A DNA stretch of 64,000 nucleotides. Origin: G963665495 sp963667575 (GTDB lineage Bacteria; Desulfobacterota; Desulfovibrionia; Desulfovibrionales; Desulfovibrionaceae). Each line of letters begins with the position of its first letter. Positions within the stretch are counted from its first letter, which is position 1. Below, one piece after another: positions 8,988 to 17,072 of this stretch. Where the stretch lies: NCBI GenBank assembly GCA_963667575.2, contig CAXXHY010000033.1:78556-142555 (forward strand). The letters run 5' to 3'. The notes under the pieces are model-generated. The model was given only the letters and a program-made list of their open reading frames with translations, ran no database searches and was not told the origin of the DNA. The translations under genes and the position numbers were made by a program.

Positions 8988-9164
8988 TTCTCTCTCCTAT
9001 GGCAACGCTTTAAAAGCGGGTTGTTGCGTGCTGACCCTCAGGACGAACGAGCTTCTGTAAAAGTCCGCAGTAATCCCTCTTTTGCCCATGAGCGGCGTAA
9101 AAAGAGAATGGCTCAGAGCGAAAAAGCTCATTGGCCGTCAAAAATGGCGTTTGTGCGCCGGGAA

Positions 9165-9689
9165 CTATTTTACCTTTGCGTGCGGGGTCAGATACATGCT
9201 CATGGAACGCCCTTCCACACGGGGCATCTGTTCCACCTTTGCGATATCTTCCGTATCTGCAATTGCACGCTCCAGCAGATGCAGCCCTCTGTCCTTATGG
9301 ACAATCTCGCGTCCGCGGAACCATACGGTGACCTTGACACGGTCGCCGTTGGACAGGAATCGACGGATATGTTTCAGCTTGGTCTGGTAATCATGCTCGT
9401 CCGTTTTGGGACGGACCTTGATTTCCTTGATCTGAATGACCGTCTGGCGCTTGCGCGCTTCCTGCTGCTTTTTCTGCTGCTGATACTTGTACTTCCCGAA
9501 GTCCATAATCCTGCAAACCGGCGGGTCTGCATTGGGTGCGACTTCGACAAGATCAAGACCACTTTCATGGGCCGCTTTGATGGCCTCTTCCTTGGTCAAA
9601 ATTCCCAACTGTGAACCATCATCCCCTATAACCCGAACCTGCTTGGAACGGATTTGATGGTTACACCGAGCCTGCGTAGTTGAAGCTAT
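9165..9689 (-). CDS. infC: Translation initiation factor IF-3 (ATA start, overlaps thrS)
   Basis: IF-3 keeps ribosomal subunits apart and proofreads the initiator codon. The frame open from the first ATG-like codons would begin only at GILTKEEA, losing the typical N-terminus. Reading upstream gives IRSKQVRVIGDDGSQLGIL, a classic IF-3 N-terminal strand, and the frame stays open to a TGA at 9693-9695. The only sensible start is ATA at 9687-9689, preceded by GAGGAGGG at good spacing inside the thrS coding region. This gives 174 residues, close to the usual 180, and an overlap of 29 bp with thrS. Non-AUG starts (AUU, AUC, AUA) are a known autoregulatory feature of infC, since IF-3 discriminates against them. 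The remainder (ADPPVCRIMDFGKYKYQQQ, KVTVWFRGRE) is unmistakable. Confidence 0.93.
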   Translation of the reverse strand: MASTTQARCNHQIRSKQVRVIGDDGSQLGILTKEEAIKAAHESGLDLVEVAPNADPPVCRIMDFGKYKYQQQKKQQEARKRQTVIQIKEIKVRPKTDEHDYQTKLKHIRRFLSNGDRVKVTVWFRGREIVHKDRGLHLLERAIADTEDIAKVEQMPRVEGRSMSMYLTPHAKVK

Positions 9690-11622
9690 AGCTCATCCCT
9701 CCTCGCTTGAACGGTTCACTACATTCGTCGAGTATGCGTTTGGCAATCAGATCCACTGATTCCACGCCCAGGTTTTCTCCTGTTCTCAGACGTATGTTCA
9801 TACCCCCTGCCTCTACCTCTTTATCACCGATAACGAGGATGTAGGGGATTTTATCCAATTGCGCCTCACGGACTTTGTAGCCCAGTTTCTCATTGCGCAA
9901 ATCGGCCTCGGCACGAATGCCCGCAGCGCGAAGCTGTTCCAGGGCCTTTTCAGCGAATTCGTTTTGCGCGTCAGTCACCGTGAGCAGTTTGGCCTGGACA
10001 GGCGCCAGCCAGACCGGAAACGCTCCGGCATAGTGCTCAATCAAAACACCGATAAACCGCTCCACCGAACCCAGAATGACTCGGTGCAGCATCACCGGAC
10101 GATGTCGCTCTCCATCCTGACCTACATAATACAGATCAAAGCGCTCAGGCAAGGTAAAATCGCACTGCACTGTCGCGCACTGCCAGGAACGCCCAAGGGC
10201 GTCCTTGACCTTGATGTCGATTTTCGGTCCGTAGAAAGCTCCGTCTCCCTCGTTGATATCATAGGGGCGACCGAGTGATTTCAAGGACTCTTCCAAAGCA
10301 TGGGTTGCACGATCCCAATCTTCGTCCGAGCCGATGGATTTTTCCGGACGCGTACTGAGTTCCAACTCGAAATCGAAATCGAAAATTTTCATGACATCTT
10401 CGACAAAGCGAATGATGCCGACGATTTCATCCTGCAGCTGATCCGGACGGCAGATCAAATGCGCGTCGTCCTGTGTAAACTGCCGTACGCGCAGCAGACC
10501 GTGCAGAACGCCCGATTTTTCGTGGCGGTGCACCACACCCAGCTCAAAGTAGCGCTGGGGCAGATCACGGTAGCTGCGGATCCGGGATTTGTAGATCAGC
10601 ATGTGGGAGAGGCAGTTCATGGGCTTGATGCCGTAGGCCTGCTCGTCCACTTCGGTGAAATACATGTTTTCCCGGTAATTGGCATAGTGCCCCGAGTTCT
10701 CCCACAGCTCGCGCCGCAGCAGAATGGGGCCCTGGACGATCTGGTATCCGCGCCGCAGATGTTCCTTGCGTTCGAAATCCTCAAGAATCGTCCGGATAAG
10801 CATGCCTTTGGGATGCCAGATCACCATGCCTGGGCCGGCTTCATCGCTGAAGCTGAACAGATCCAGCTGAGTGCCGAGCTTGCGGTGATCGCGTCTGGCA
10901 GCCTCTTCCAGCCATTTCAGGTGATCCTTGAGCCCTTTCTCGTCGGCAAAGGCCGTACCATAGATACGCTGCAGCATGGGGCGATGTTCGTCGCCGCGCC
11001 AATAGGCGCCTGCCACCTGAGTCAGCTTGAAAGCCTGAAGTTTACCTGTATCTGGAAGATGTGGTCCGCGACAAAGATCCACAAAGTCTCCATTGGTATA
11101 GACCGAGACATGATCCACGCCCAGGTCATCCATGATTTCAACTTTGTAGGTCTCACCCATGTCCGTGAAGAGCTTCTTGGCTTCCTCGGTGGACATCTCC
11201 TTGCGGACAAAAGGCTGCTGTTCCGCCACAACCTTGCGCATCTCGGCCTCGATGGCTTCGAGATCCTCGGGCGTGAACGGACGCTCGTAATCGAAATCGT
11301 AATAAAATCCGTTTTCTATTGACGGACCGATAGTTACTTTGACGCCGGGAAAGAGACGACGAACAGCGGTAGCCATGATATGTGCCGCACTATGGCGCAG
11401 CACATCAAGACCCTCCGGAGTATCAGCGAATACTGGTTCAAGCGCACCGCACCCTTCAGGCAGCGGCGCACTCATGTCCAACATAGAGCCGTTTTCACCG
11501 CCCGGACACTTACATGCGACCACAGTCTTGAACTTCTTACCGCTCAACCCTTTTTTAAGGGCCTCGGCGCACGTATTGCCGGGGTCAACTTCTACCGGGT
11601 TGCCCTGCACCGTTACGTTCAC
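9661..11622 (-). CDS. thrS: Threonyl-tRNA synthetase
   Basis: Charges tRNA-Thr and edits mischarged Ser-tRNA. The 653 residues contain, in order, an N-terminal TGS domain (about 1-65), the editing domain with HSAAHIMATAVRRLFP and the zinc/cysteine region VDLCRGPHLPDTG, the class II core with PMNCLSHMLIYKS, FELGVVHRHEKSGVLHGL and MLHRVILGSVERFIG (Cys and two His ligands of the catalytic zinc), and the C-terminal anticodon-binding domain. The start codon is GTG at 11620-11622 with an AAGGAGG site eight bases upstream. The last codons contain the ribosome site and start of infC, so ThrRS and IF-3 synthesis are probably coupled. Confidence 0.97.
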   Translation of the reverse strand: MNVTVQGNPVEVDPGNTCAEALKKGLSGKKFKTVVACKCPGGENGSMLDMSAPLPEGCGALEPVFADTPEGLDVLRHSAAHIMATAVRRLFPGVKVTIGPSIENGFYYDFDYERPFTPEDLEAIEAEMRKVVAEQQPFVRKEMSTEEAKKLFTDMGETYKVEIMDDLGVDHVSVYTNGDFVDLCRGPHLPDTGKLQAFKLTQVAGAYWRGDEHRPMLQRIYGTAFADEKGLKDHLKWLEEAARRDHRKLGTQLDLFSFSDEAGPGMVIWHPKGMLIRTILEDFERKEHLRRGYQIVQGPILLRRELWENSGHYANYRENMYFTEVDEQAYGIKPMNCLSHMLIYKSRIRSYRDLPQRYFELGVVHRHEKSGVLHGLLRVRQFTQDDAHLICRPDQLQDEIVGIIRFVEDVMKIFDFDFELELSTRPEKSIGSDEDWDRATHALEESLKSLGRPYDINEGDGAFYGPKIDIKVKDALGRSWQCATVQCDFTLPERFDLYYVGQDGERHRPVMLHRVILGSVERFIGVLIEHYAGAFPVWLAPVQAKLLTVTDAQNEFAEKALEQLRAAGIRAEADLRNEKLGYKVREAQLDKIPYILVIGDKEVEAGGMNIRLRTGENLGVESVDLIAKRILDECSEPFKRGGMSYSFNYAGSV

Positions 11623-11760
11623 CTACAACGCCTCCTTCAGCGCAAGTGCCTTGTTCGACACTGAATAATAAATCAGCCCCGTTCTCCCTTTTAAACTCTC
11701 GTTCGGTGTCCGCCTCTGCGGAACACCAAAAGGGGTGCGGGGCCGTCGTGTTTTTGCTAG

Positions 11761-11835
11761 TGGTAGGCGCGAGGAGATTTGAACTCCTGACCCCTTGCGC
11801 GTCAAGCAAGTGCTCTCCCCCTGAGCTACGCGCCT
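11761..11835 (-). tRNA. tRNA-Val (anticodon GAC)
   Basis: Full cloverleaf on the minus strand. Acceptor AGGCGCG pairs with CGCGCCT, discriminator A, and CCA is encoded. D-arm stem GCTC/GAGC, anticodon stem CTTGC/GCAAG with loop TTGACGC (anticodon GAC), T-arm AGGAG-TTCAAAT-CTCCT. It reads GUC and GUU valine codons. It lies upstream of thrS in the same direction, with 138 bp between them, so read-through is possible but not shown. Confidence 0.97.
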
Positions 11836-11952
11836 ACGTCAAAAGCAGAAAAGCAACTAAACATTGATCCCCGATTCTGTCAAGCAAGAATTTCAATTTT
11901 TTTTGAATCGGCTGTATTTTTTATTCTAATCATCCAAATGAGGAAATCAAGC

Positions 11953-12303
11953 ATGCGCCCTTTTCTAAAGAGCCTTTCCTGCGCCTGGCGCGGCCTGCGG
12001 CAGGCTTTCGACAATCAGCGGAACATCAAAATCCAGTCCTGCTGTGCGGCCGCTGCGCTCATCTTCGGACCGGCCTGCGGACTCTCCGTCGCTGAAATGG
12101 CCATTGTCGTTCTGACCTCCGGCCTGGTCCTTTCATTGGAAATAGCCAATACGGCTCTCGAAACCCTGGCCGATACGCTGCATCCCAAACAACATCCCGG
12201 AATCGGACGCGCCAAGGATCTCATGGCCGGGGCCGTTCTTATGTCATCTCTTGCCGCCGTTGTCATCGGAATTTTGCTGTTCGGAAAAAATCTGATCTGG
12301 TAG
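11953..12303 (+). CDS. dgkA: Diacylglycerol/undecaprenol kinase
   Basis: Small integral-membrane lipid kinase that recycles diacylglycerol or undecaprenol. The 116-residue product has a cytoplasmic amphipathic N-terminus, three membrane helices and the family motifs IANTALETLADTLHP and AKDLMAGAVLMSS with the catalytic glutamate and lysine/aspartate. I start at ATG 11953, which has GAGGA about eight bases upstream, rather than the ATG at 11938. It stands alone between tRNA-Val and the convergent HxlR regulator. Which lipid it phosphorylates cannot be decided from sequence. Confidence 0.93.
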   Translation: MRPFLKSLSCAWRGLRQAFDNQRNIKIQSCCAAAALIFGPACGLSVAEMAIVVLTSGLVLSLEIANTALETLADTLHPKQHPGIGRAKDLMAGAVLMSSLAAVVIGILLFGKNLIW

Positions 12304-12325
12304 GCCCGTATATGCGTGGCCCGGT

Positions 12326-12745
12326 TCAGTCCGGGCTGTCAGAACCACCAGTGCCTGCACTGCCCGCACTGCAGATCCGCCAGATGTTGCGTTCGATCCA
12401 GTCCGCCAGCGCCGCCACATGCTGCGCGGCTTCCTCCCCCAGGGGCGTGAGCGCGTATTCCACATGCGGAGGCACTTCCTGAAAATCATGCCGCAGCACG
12501 AACCCGTCCTCCACCAGACGCTGCAGGGTCTGGGCAAGCATCTTTTCACTGACGCCGCCCACCTTTCGCCGCAATTCGCTGAACCGCTGCGTACCGCTTT
12601 GCAGGGCAATAAGCACGAGCACTCCCCAGCGGCTGGTGAGATGATTGAGAATATTCCGTGACGGACATTGCCCGGCAAATACGTTGCCGCGCTGCACTTT
12701 GCCCGTGAGCGTGTCCTCTTTCGATCCTGCTGTGTATTGTTCCAT
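12326..12745 (-). CDS. HxlR-family redox-type repressor (YtfH/QorR-like)
   Basis: A 139-residue winged-helix regulator starting at ATG 12743-12745. The family core is CPSRNILNHLTSRWGVLVLIAL, then RFSELRRKVGGVSEKMLAQTLQRLVEDGFV and VEYALTPLGEEA. The cysteine in CPSR is the position used for thiol-based sensing in QorR/YodB-type members. It is divergent from a quinone oxidoreductase-like gene, the same arrangement as ytfH-ytfG in enterobacteria, so it most likely represses that gene until quinone or oxidative stress modifies the cysteine. A longer in-frame extension upstream lacks a ribosome site and would cover the promoter region, so I discount it. Confidence 0.9.
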   Translation of the reverse strand: MEQYTAGSKEDTLTGKVQRGNVFAGQCPSRNILNHLTSRWGVLVLIALQSGTQRFSELRRKVGGVSEKMLAQTLQRLVEDGFVLRHDFQEVPPHVEYALTPLGEEAAQHVAALADWIERNIWRICSAGSAGTGGSDSPD

Positions 12746-12750
12746 TTTGA

Positions 12751-12775
12751 CACTTACCTTTTGGTAGGTACTTAC
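12751..12775. promoter_or_regulatory. Candidate operator in the divergent HxlR/quinone reductase promoter
   Basis: The 89-bp divergent gap holds an inverted repeat TACC-TTTT-GGTA (12755-12766) embedded between two direct copies of ACTTAC (12752-12757 and 12770-12775). Short palindromes of this form between an HxlR gene and its divergent target are typical operators. Binding is inferred, not shown. Confidence 0.5.
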
Positions 12776-12834
12776 AAAAAGTTTGCGATGTTGTATAGTC
12801 TCTGCAAACACAACACACAACAAGGAGAAAAACC

Positions 12835-13686
12835 ATGATCACTATAACCGGAGCCTCCGGCCAGCTAGGCCGACTGGTGGTACAAGCCCTTCTGGAAAAA
12901 ATCCCTGCCGGGGAGATAATCACGCCCGTACGAACCCCCGACAAGATCGGCGATCTCGCCGATAAGGGCGTACAGGTTCGACAGGCCGATTATGACCAGC
13001 CCGAAACCCTGGCACCCGCCTTTGCCGGCAGCGACAGGCTGTTGCTCATCTCCTCCAGCCAGGTGGGACGCCGCGTACCGCAGCATAAAGCAGTCATAGA
13101 CGCGGCCAAAGCCGCCGGTGTGGGTCTGATCGCCTATACGAGCATTCTCCATGCCGATACCTCGCCCCTGGGTCTGGCCGATGAACACAGACAGACAGAA
13201 GCTCTGCTGCGCGATTCCGGCGTACCGTACGTGTTGCTGCGCAACGGCTGGTACACCGAGAATTTCACCGGCGGCATCCCGGCTGCTCTGGAGCGCGGCG
13301 AACTCATCGGCTGCGCCGGAAACGGACGGATAGCCTCTGCGGCCAGGGCCGACTATGCGGCTGCCGCGGCAGCGGTACTGACACAAAAAGACCAGACAAC
13401 CAAAACATACGAGCTAGCCGGTGATACGGCCTATACGCTTTCCGACCTGGCCGACGCTGTGGCGCGCCTCTCGGGCAAGCCCTTTGCCTACCGGGATCTT
13501 TCGCAGGCCGACTACACAGCCGCACTGGTGGCGGCAGGATTGCCCGAAGGCCTGGCCGCCATGCTGGCAAATTCGCAGAACGGCGCATCTCAGGGCGGCC
13601 TCTTTGACGAGAGCAAACAACTGAGCAGCCTGATCAACCGTCCCACAACCCCGTTAGACGATATGCTCCGGGCCGTTCTTTCCTGA
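12835..13686 (+). CDS. qorB: NAD(P)H:quinone oxidoreductase, NmrA-like (YtfG/QorB type)
   Basis: A 283-residue soluble Rossmann protein of the atypical short-chain dehydrogenase class. It begins MITITGASGQLGRLVV with the nucleotide-binding GxxGxxG, then DRLLLISSSQVGRR, YTSILHADTSPLGLADEHRQTE, and VLLRNGWYTENF, all typical of QorB/YtfG. It should reduce quinones with NADPH and protect against electrophilic quinones. An AAGGAG site lies before the ATG. Divergent from the HxlR regulator and followed by a strong terminator, so it is probably monocistronic. Confidence 0.9.
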   Translation: MITITGASGQLGRLVVQALLEKIPAGEIITPVRTPDKIGDLADKGVQVRQADYDQPETLAPAFAGSDRLLLISSSQVGRRVPQHKAVIDAAKAAGVGLIAYTSILHADTSPLGLADEHRQTEALLRDSGVPYVLLRNGWYTENFTGGIPAALERGELIGCAGNGRIASAARADYAAAAAAVLTQKDQTTKTYELAGDTAYTLSDLADAVARLSGKPFAYRDLSQADYTAALVAAGLPEGLAAMLANSQNGASQGGLFDESKQLSSLINRPTTPLDDMLRAVLS

Positions 13687-13700
13687 AATCATACATCTTT

Positions 13701-13744
13701 CCGCAAGATCCCGTATTCTTCGGGGTCTTGCGGATTATTTTTTA
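13701..13744 (+). terminator. Rho-independent terminator after qorB
   Basis: Stem CCGCAAGATCCCG / CGGGGTCTTGCGG (one wobble) with a 7-base loop, followed by ATTATTTTTT. It lies 14 bp downstream of the qorB stop and isolates the next two-component operon. Confidence 0.85.
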
Positions 13745-13779
13745 CTTTTCTTTCTCGGACAGATCTTTCCCGACTCCAC

Positions 13780-13795
13780 TGGTAGTTTTTTCGCA
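13780..13795 (+). promoter_or_regulatory. Weak sigma54-like promoter upstream of the NtrB-like kinase
   Basis: TGG-TAGTTTTTTC-GCA shows the invariant GG (13781-13782) and GC (13793-13794) at the correct 10-base spacing, but several outer consensus bases differ. It lies about 130 bp before the kinase ATG. Auto-regulation by the NtrC-like partner would be plausible. Low confidence because a GG-N10-GC can occur by chance. Confidence 0.3.
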
Positions 13796-13923
13796 AAGCT
13801 TGTGAAAATAGTGGCTAGCACCGCCAATATTCGCTATCCTGCCCGTGGGTATGGAGTTGTGGGGAGGAAACGGTTCTCCCGCTCCCGAGTATTCGGGGGG
13901 CACGATGACACGCGAGGAATACG

Positions 13924-15405
13924 ATGCGTATTTTGGGCTTGCGGAGTCGTTTTTTTATTCTTTTGGGCATTCTGGTTGCCGTAAATCTGGCAGGCGCTTT
14001 CACCACGCTCTGGTACGTGCAGCGTACGCAGGCGCTCTTTTTCCGCACCATCGAACAGGGGGCCGAAGCCCTGGCCACTGCGCAGGAAATGCAGAACGCC
14101 CTGCTCTCGCAGCGCGGCTATGTCAGCTATTTCTATCTGGATCACGATCCCCAATGGCTGACCAGCCTGGACGAGGCCAAACAGGAATTTGAAAAATGGT
14201 GGCGGGAATCCTTTGATCAGGCTCGGGTAAAGGAAGACAGCAACCTGCTGTTCACCATCGAAAGCGAATACGTTCGCTACACCGTGCAGCGCGACCGGGT
14301 CATCGAGCTCTACAAGACAGGCAAGATGGAACAGGGCGCGGCCCTGCATGCCGACGTTCGCAAAAAATTCCAGGTGGTCAGCGACCTTTGCATGCGTTTC
14401 ACCAAGGCCAAGAAAAAACGCATTACGGAACTGCTGGCCGTCTTCAACAAGCAGTTCGCCCAGTTCACCTGGCTGGCCTGGTCGGCCATACCCGCGGGCG
14501 CCATCATCGGCGTCATGCTCGCCGTACTGATCATACGCCGGGTTCTGCGGCCGCTGCACAAGATTACCGAGACCCTTTCCACGCACATGGACCAGACCGC
14601 GCGCGATACCGTGGGGCCCAACGAAGTCGAATACCTCGGGGACAAGGTCCAGCTGCTGCTCAAGGATGTGGACCAGGCGCGCCACAAGCTGGCCAAAAGC
14701 CGGGAGGATCTGCTCCAGGCCGAAAAGCTGGCCACCACGGGCAAACTCGCCGCGGGCGTGGCCCACAGTGTCCGCAATCCCCTGACCTCGGTAAAAATGC
14801 GGCTCTTTACCCTGGGGCGCAGCCTTCCCCACACCCCGGAAGTGCAGGAAGACCTGGAGGTCATCAACGAGGAAATCGATTTCATCGACACCATTCTCAG
14901 GAATTTTCTGGAATTCTCCAGGCCGCCCAAACTCAAGCCCCAGCCCCTGCGCCCGTCGGACATCGTGCGCCAGACCCTGCAGCTGCTCAAACACAAGCTC
15001 GAATCCACCCGTACGACGATCACCGTCAAATTCGAGGCCGAGCTGCCGCTTGTTCTGGGGGATCCGGACCAGCTCAAGGAAGTGCTGGTCAACCTGTTCG
15101 TCAACGCCATGGAAGCCATGGGCGACAACGGATCCATAACCATTGTCGGAGAAGAAGGCGTCATGGAACCCTACGGCAGAGTCATCATCCTGCGGGTTAC
15201 CGACAGCGGTCCGGGGCTGTCGCCGGTCATGCTCGCAAAGGTGTTCGAGCCCTTTGTGAGCAACAAGGAAGAAGGTACGGGCCTTGGCCTGGCCATTTCC
15301 AAACGTATAGTTGAAGAACACGGGGGCTGGCTGCACGCGACCTCGGAAACCGGCCGGGGCGCCACCTTCGTCATCGGCCTGCCGCAAATGGAGCAATGTT
15401 CGTGA
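13924..15405 (+). CDS. NtrB-like membrane histidine kinase
   Basis: A 493-residue sensor kinase. Membrane helices at about 8-30 and 178-202 enclose a helical periplasmic domain (four-helix-bundle type, around 31-177). A HAMP-like segment (IIRRVLRPLHKITETL) leads to the dimerisation domain with H-box AAGVAHSVRNPLTSVKM, then N-box LVNLFVNAMEAMGDNG, and G-boxes DSGPGL and GTGLGLAISKRI. The phospho-acceptor is the histidine of AHSVRNP. The stop overlaps the sigma54 activator gene by 10 bp, so the two form a cognate pair. GAGGAA precedes the ATG. The signal sensed is unknown. Confidence 0.93.
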   Translation: MRILGLRSRFFILLGILVAVNLAGAFTTLWYVQRTQALFFRTIEQGAEALATAQEMQNALLSQRGYVSYFYLDHDPQWLTSLDEAKQEFEKWWRESFDQARVKEDSNLLFTIESEYVRYTVQRDRVIELYKTGKMEQGAALHADVRKKFQVVSDLCMRFTKAKKKRITELLAVFNKQFAQFTWLAWSAIPAGAIIGVMLAVLIIRRVLRPLHKITETLSTHMDQTARDTVGPNEVEYLGDKVQLLLKDVDQARHKLAKSREDLLQAEKLATTGKLAAGVAHSVRNPLTSVKMRLFTLGRSLPHTPEVQEDLEVINEEIDFIDTILRNFLEFSRPPKLKPQPLRPSDIVRQTLQLLKHKLESTRTTITVKFEAELPLVLGDPDQLKEVLVNLFVNAMEAMGDNGSITIVGEEGVMEPYGRVIILRVTDSGPGLSPVMLAKVFEPFVSNKEEGTGLGLAISKRIVEEHGGWLHATSETGRGATFVIGLPQMEQCS

Positions 15406-16838
15406 GCACCATTCTTATCGTAGACGACGACGCGCAATTACGCCGCAGCTTCAGCAAACTGCTGAGCGAGCAGGGGTACACGGTCGAACTTGCCGCCACC
15501 GGAGAGCAGTGTCTTGAACGCGTACGCCAGGAGGGCGTGGACCTGGTCATTCAGGACATCCGCCTTCCGGGCATGGACGGTCTGGAAACCCTGCGCCGCT
15601 TGCGCGACATCGACTCGGAAATCCAGGTCATCGTCATGACCGCCTACGGCACCATGGACACCGCGGTGGAAGCCACCCGCCTGGGCGCCTACGATTATAT
15701 ATTGAAGCCTTTCGACATTCCCACCATGTTCGAGCTGATCGAAAAGGCCCTGGAAACCGCTCTTCACCGTCGTTCGCAGCACTCCCAGGAAGGCGACGAT
15801 GTGCAGACGGCCATTGATGCCGTGCTCGGACAGTCTCCGGCCATGCAGGAGGTTTTCAAGGCCATCGGACGCGCCGCCCCCACGGACGCCACGGTGCTGA
15901 TCCGCGGCGAATCCGGCACCGGCAAGGAGCTGGTGGCTCGGGCCATCTATAAATACAGCTCCCGTATGGATAAGCCGTTCTGCGTCATCAACTGCGTGGC
16001 CATCCCCGAAACCCTGCTGGAAAGCGAACTGTTCGGATATGAAAAAGGCGCATTCACCGGCGCCTCCTCCCGCCGGGTGGGCAAGATCGAACAGGGCAAC
16101 CGTGGAACCGTTTTTCTGGATGAAATCGGCGACATGCCCCTCTCCATTCAGGCCAAGATCCTGCGCCTGCTGCAGGAGCGGACCATCGAACGGCTGGGCG
16201 GAGGCGCTTCCATCCCCGTGGACGTACGCATCATTGCCGCCACCAACCGCGACCTGGAACAGGCCGTACAGGATGGCGCCTTCCGGGAAGACCTCTACTT
16301 CCGCCTCAAGGTGGTCACCCTTTCTTTGCCGGCCCTGCGCGAACGGCTGGCCGACATCCCGCTGCTCGCCCGACATTTTCTCCGGTTGCACGCGCAGGAA
16401 ATGGACCTTCCCAACCCCGGCATCACCTCCGAGGGTGAAGCCGAACTGATGCGCTACCACTGGCCCGGCAATGTCCGCGAACTTTCCAATTGCCTGCAAA
16501 AAGCCGTCATCTTCAGCAAAGGCGGTGTCCTGGGACAAAGGGAAATCGAATCGGCCCTGCGCCACCCCTCTCCCAAGGCCAGAGGCACCAAAAATGATCC
16601 CCAGGAAGTCATGGCCGAATGGGCGCGCCAGTCCCTGCTCTCCAACCATGGAAAAAAGCCCTACGAAGAAGCCATGGACGAGATCTCCGCACTGCTGCTC
16701 AAAACCGCCCTGGAAATGACCGAAGGCAACAAGACCCGGGCCGCGACACTGCTTGGTCTGACGCGCCCGACCCTGCTTTCCAAGCTGGACAAGCACCATT
16801 TGACCATCGGCACCAAGGTCACCGATACGCGTTCCTGA
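15396..16838 (+). CDS. NtrC-family sigma54-dependent response regulator
   Basis: A 480-residue enhancer-binding regulator. The receiver (about 1-120) has DDD, phospho-aspartate IQDIRLPGMDG, MTAYG and ILKPFD. The AAA+ domain (about 140-375) has Walker A GESGTGKEL, the sigma54-contact loop GAFTGA, Walker B GTVFLDEIGDMP and the R-finger region REDLYFRL. The C-terminal Fis-type helix-turn-helix is TEGNKTRAATLLGLTRPTL. The start could also be the GTG six bases downstream. The two sigma54 promoters and shared upstream element further along (17.0 and 30.8 kb) make this protein a natural candidate activator of those operons, though that is inference. Confidence 0.95.
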   Translation: MFVSTILIVDDDAQLRRSFSKLLSEQGYTVELAATGEQCLERVRQEGVDLVIQDIRLPGMDGLETLRRLRDIDSEIQVIVMTAYGTMDTAVEATRLGAYDYILKPFDIPTMFELIEKALETALHRRSQHSQEGDDVQTAIDAVLGQSPAMQEVFKAIGRAAPTDATVLIRGESGTGKELVARAIYKYSSRMDKPFCVINCVAIPETLLESELFGYEKGAFTGASSRRVGKIEQGNRGTVFLDEIGDMPLSIQAKILRLLQERTIERLGGGASIPVDVRIIAATNRDLEQAVQDGAFREDLYFRLKVVTLSLPALRERLADIPLLARHFLRLHAQEMDLPNPGITSEGEAELMRYHWPGNVRELSNCLQKAVIFSKGGVLGQREIESALRHPSPKARGTKNDPQEVMAEWARQSLLSNHGKKPYEEAMDEISALLLKTALEMTEGNKTRAATLLGLTRPTLLSKLDKHHLTIGTKVTDTRS

Positions 16839-16885
16839 CTCCTGCCGGAGGTTATCAGGACGCGCCCCCTTTCTTTTTTACGGAC

Positions 16886-16902
16886 TGTAAAAGAAACTGA
16901 CG
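16886..16902 (+). promoter_or_regulatory. Candidate upstream activating element (copy 1)
   Basis: TGTAAAAGAAACTGACG lies about 115 bp upstream of the sigma54 promoter at 17000. A 14-of-17 match, TGTAAAGAATACTGACG, lies at a similar distance upstream of the second sigma54 promoter (30719-30735). Shared enhancer-distance elements before two sigma54 promoters suggest a common activator site. Not palindromic, so caution is needed. Confidence 0.4.
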
Positions 16903-16997
16903 TGCGACAGGCCGCCCTCGCGAGTCACTTTTCGGGAACAGACCATTAAAATCCTGTTATTCTGAATAGATTGGAATAATTTTTTTAACTGCTGCCG

Positions 16998-17014
16998 CTG
17001 GCATACCCCTTGCT
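16998..17014 (+). promoter_or_regulatory. Sigma54 (-24/-12) promoter of the kinase-TSUP operon
   Basis: CTGGCATACCCCTTGCT matches the sigma54 consensus closely: GG at 17000-17001, ten bases, GC at 17012-17013, with TGGCA and TTGC intact. Transcription should start near 17025, giving a leader of about 50 bases before the kinase ATG at 17073. It requires an enhancer-binding activator; one is encoded immediately upstream. Confidence 0.8.
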
Positions 17015-17072
17015 TTTGTGAAGATTGTAACAACGTTGAGTTTTTCGGCGTTGAAACTCGAAAATCACAGCA

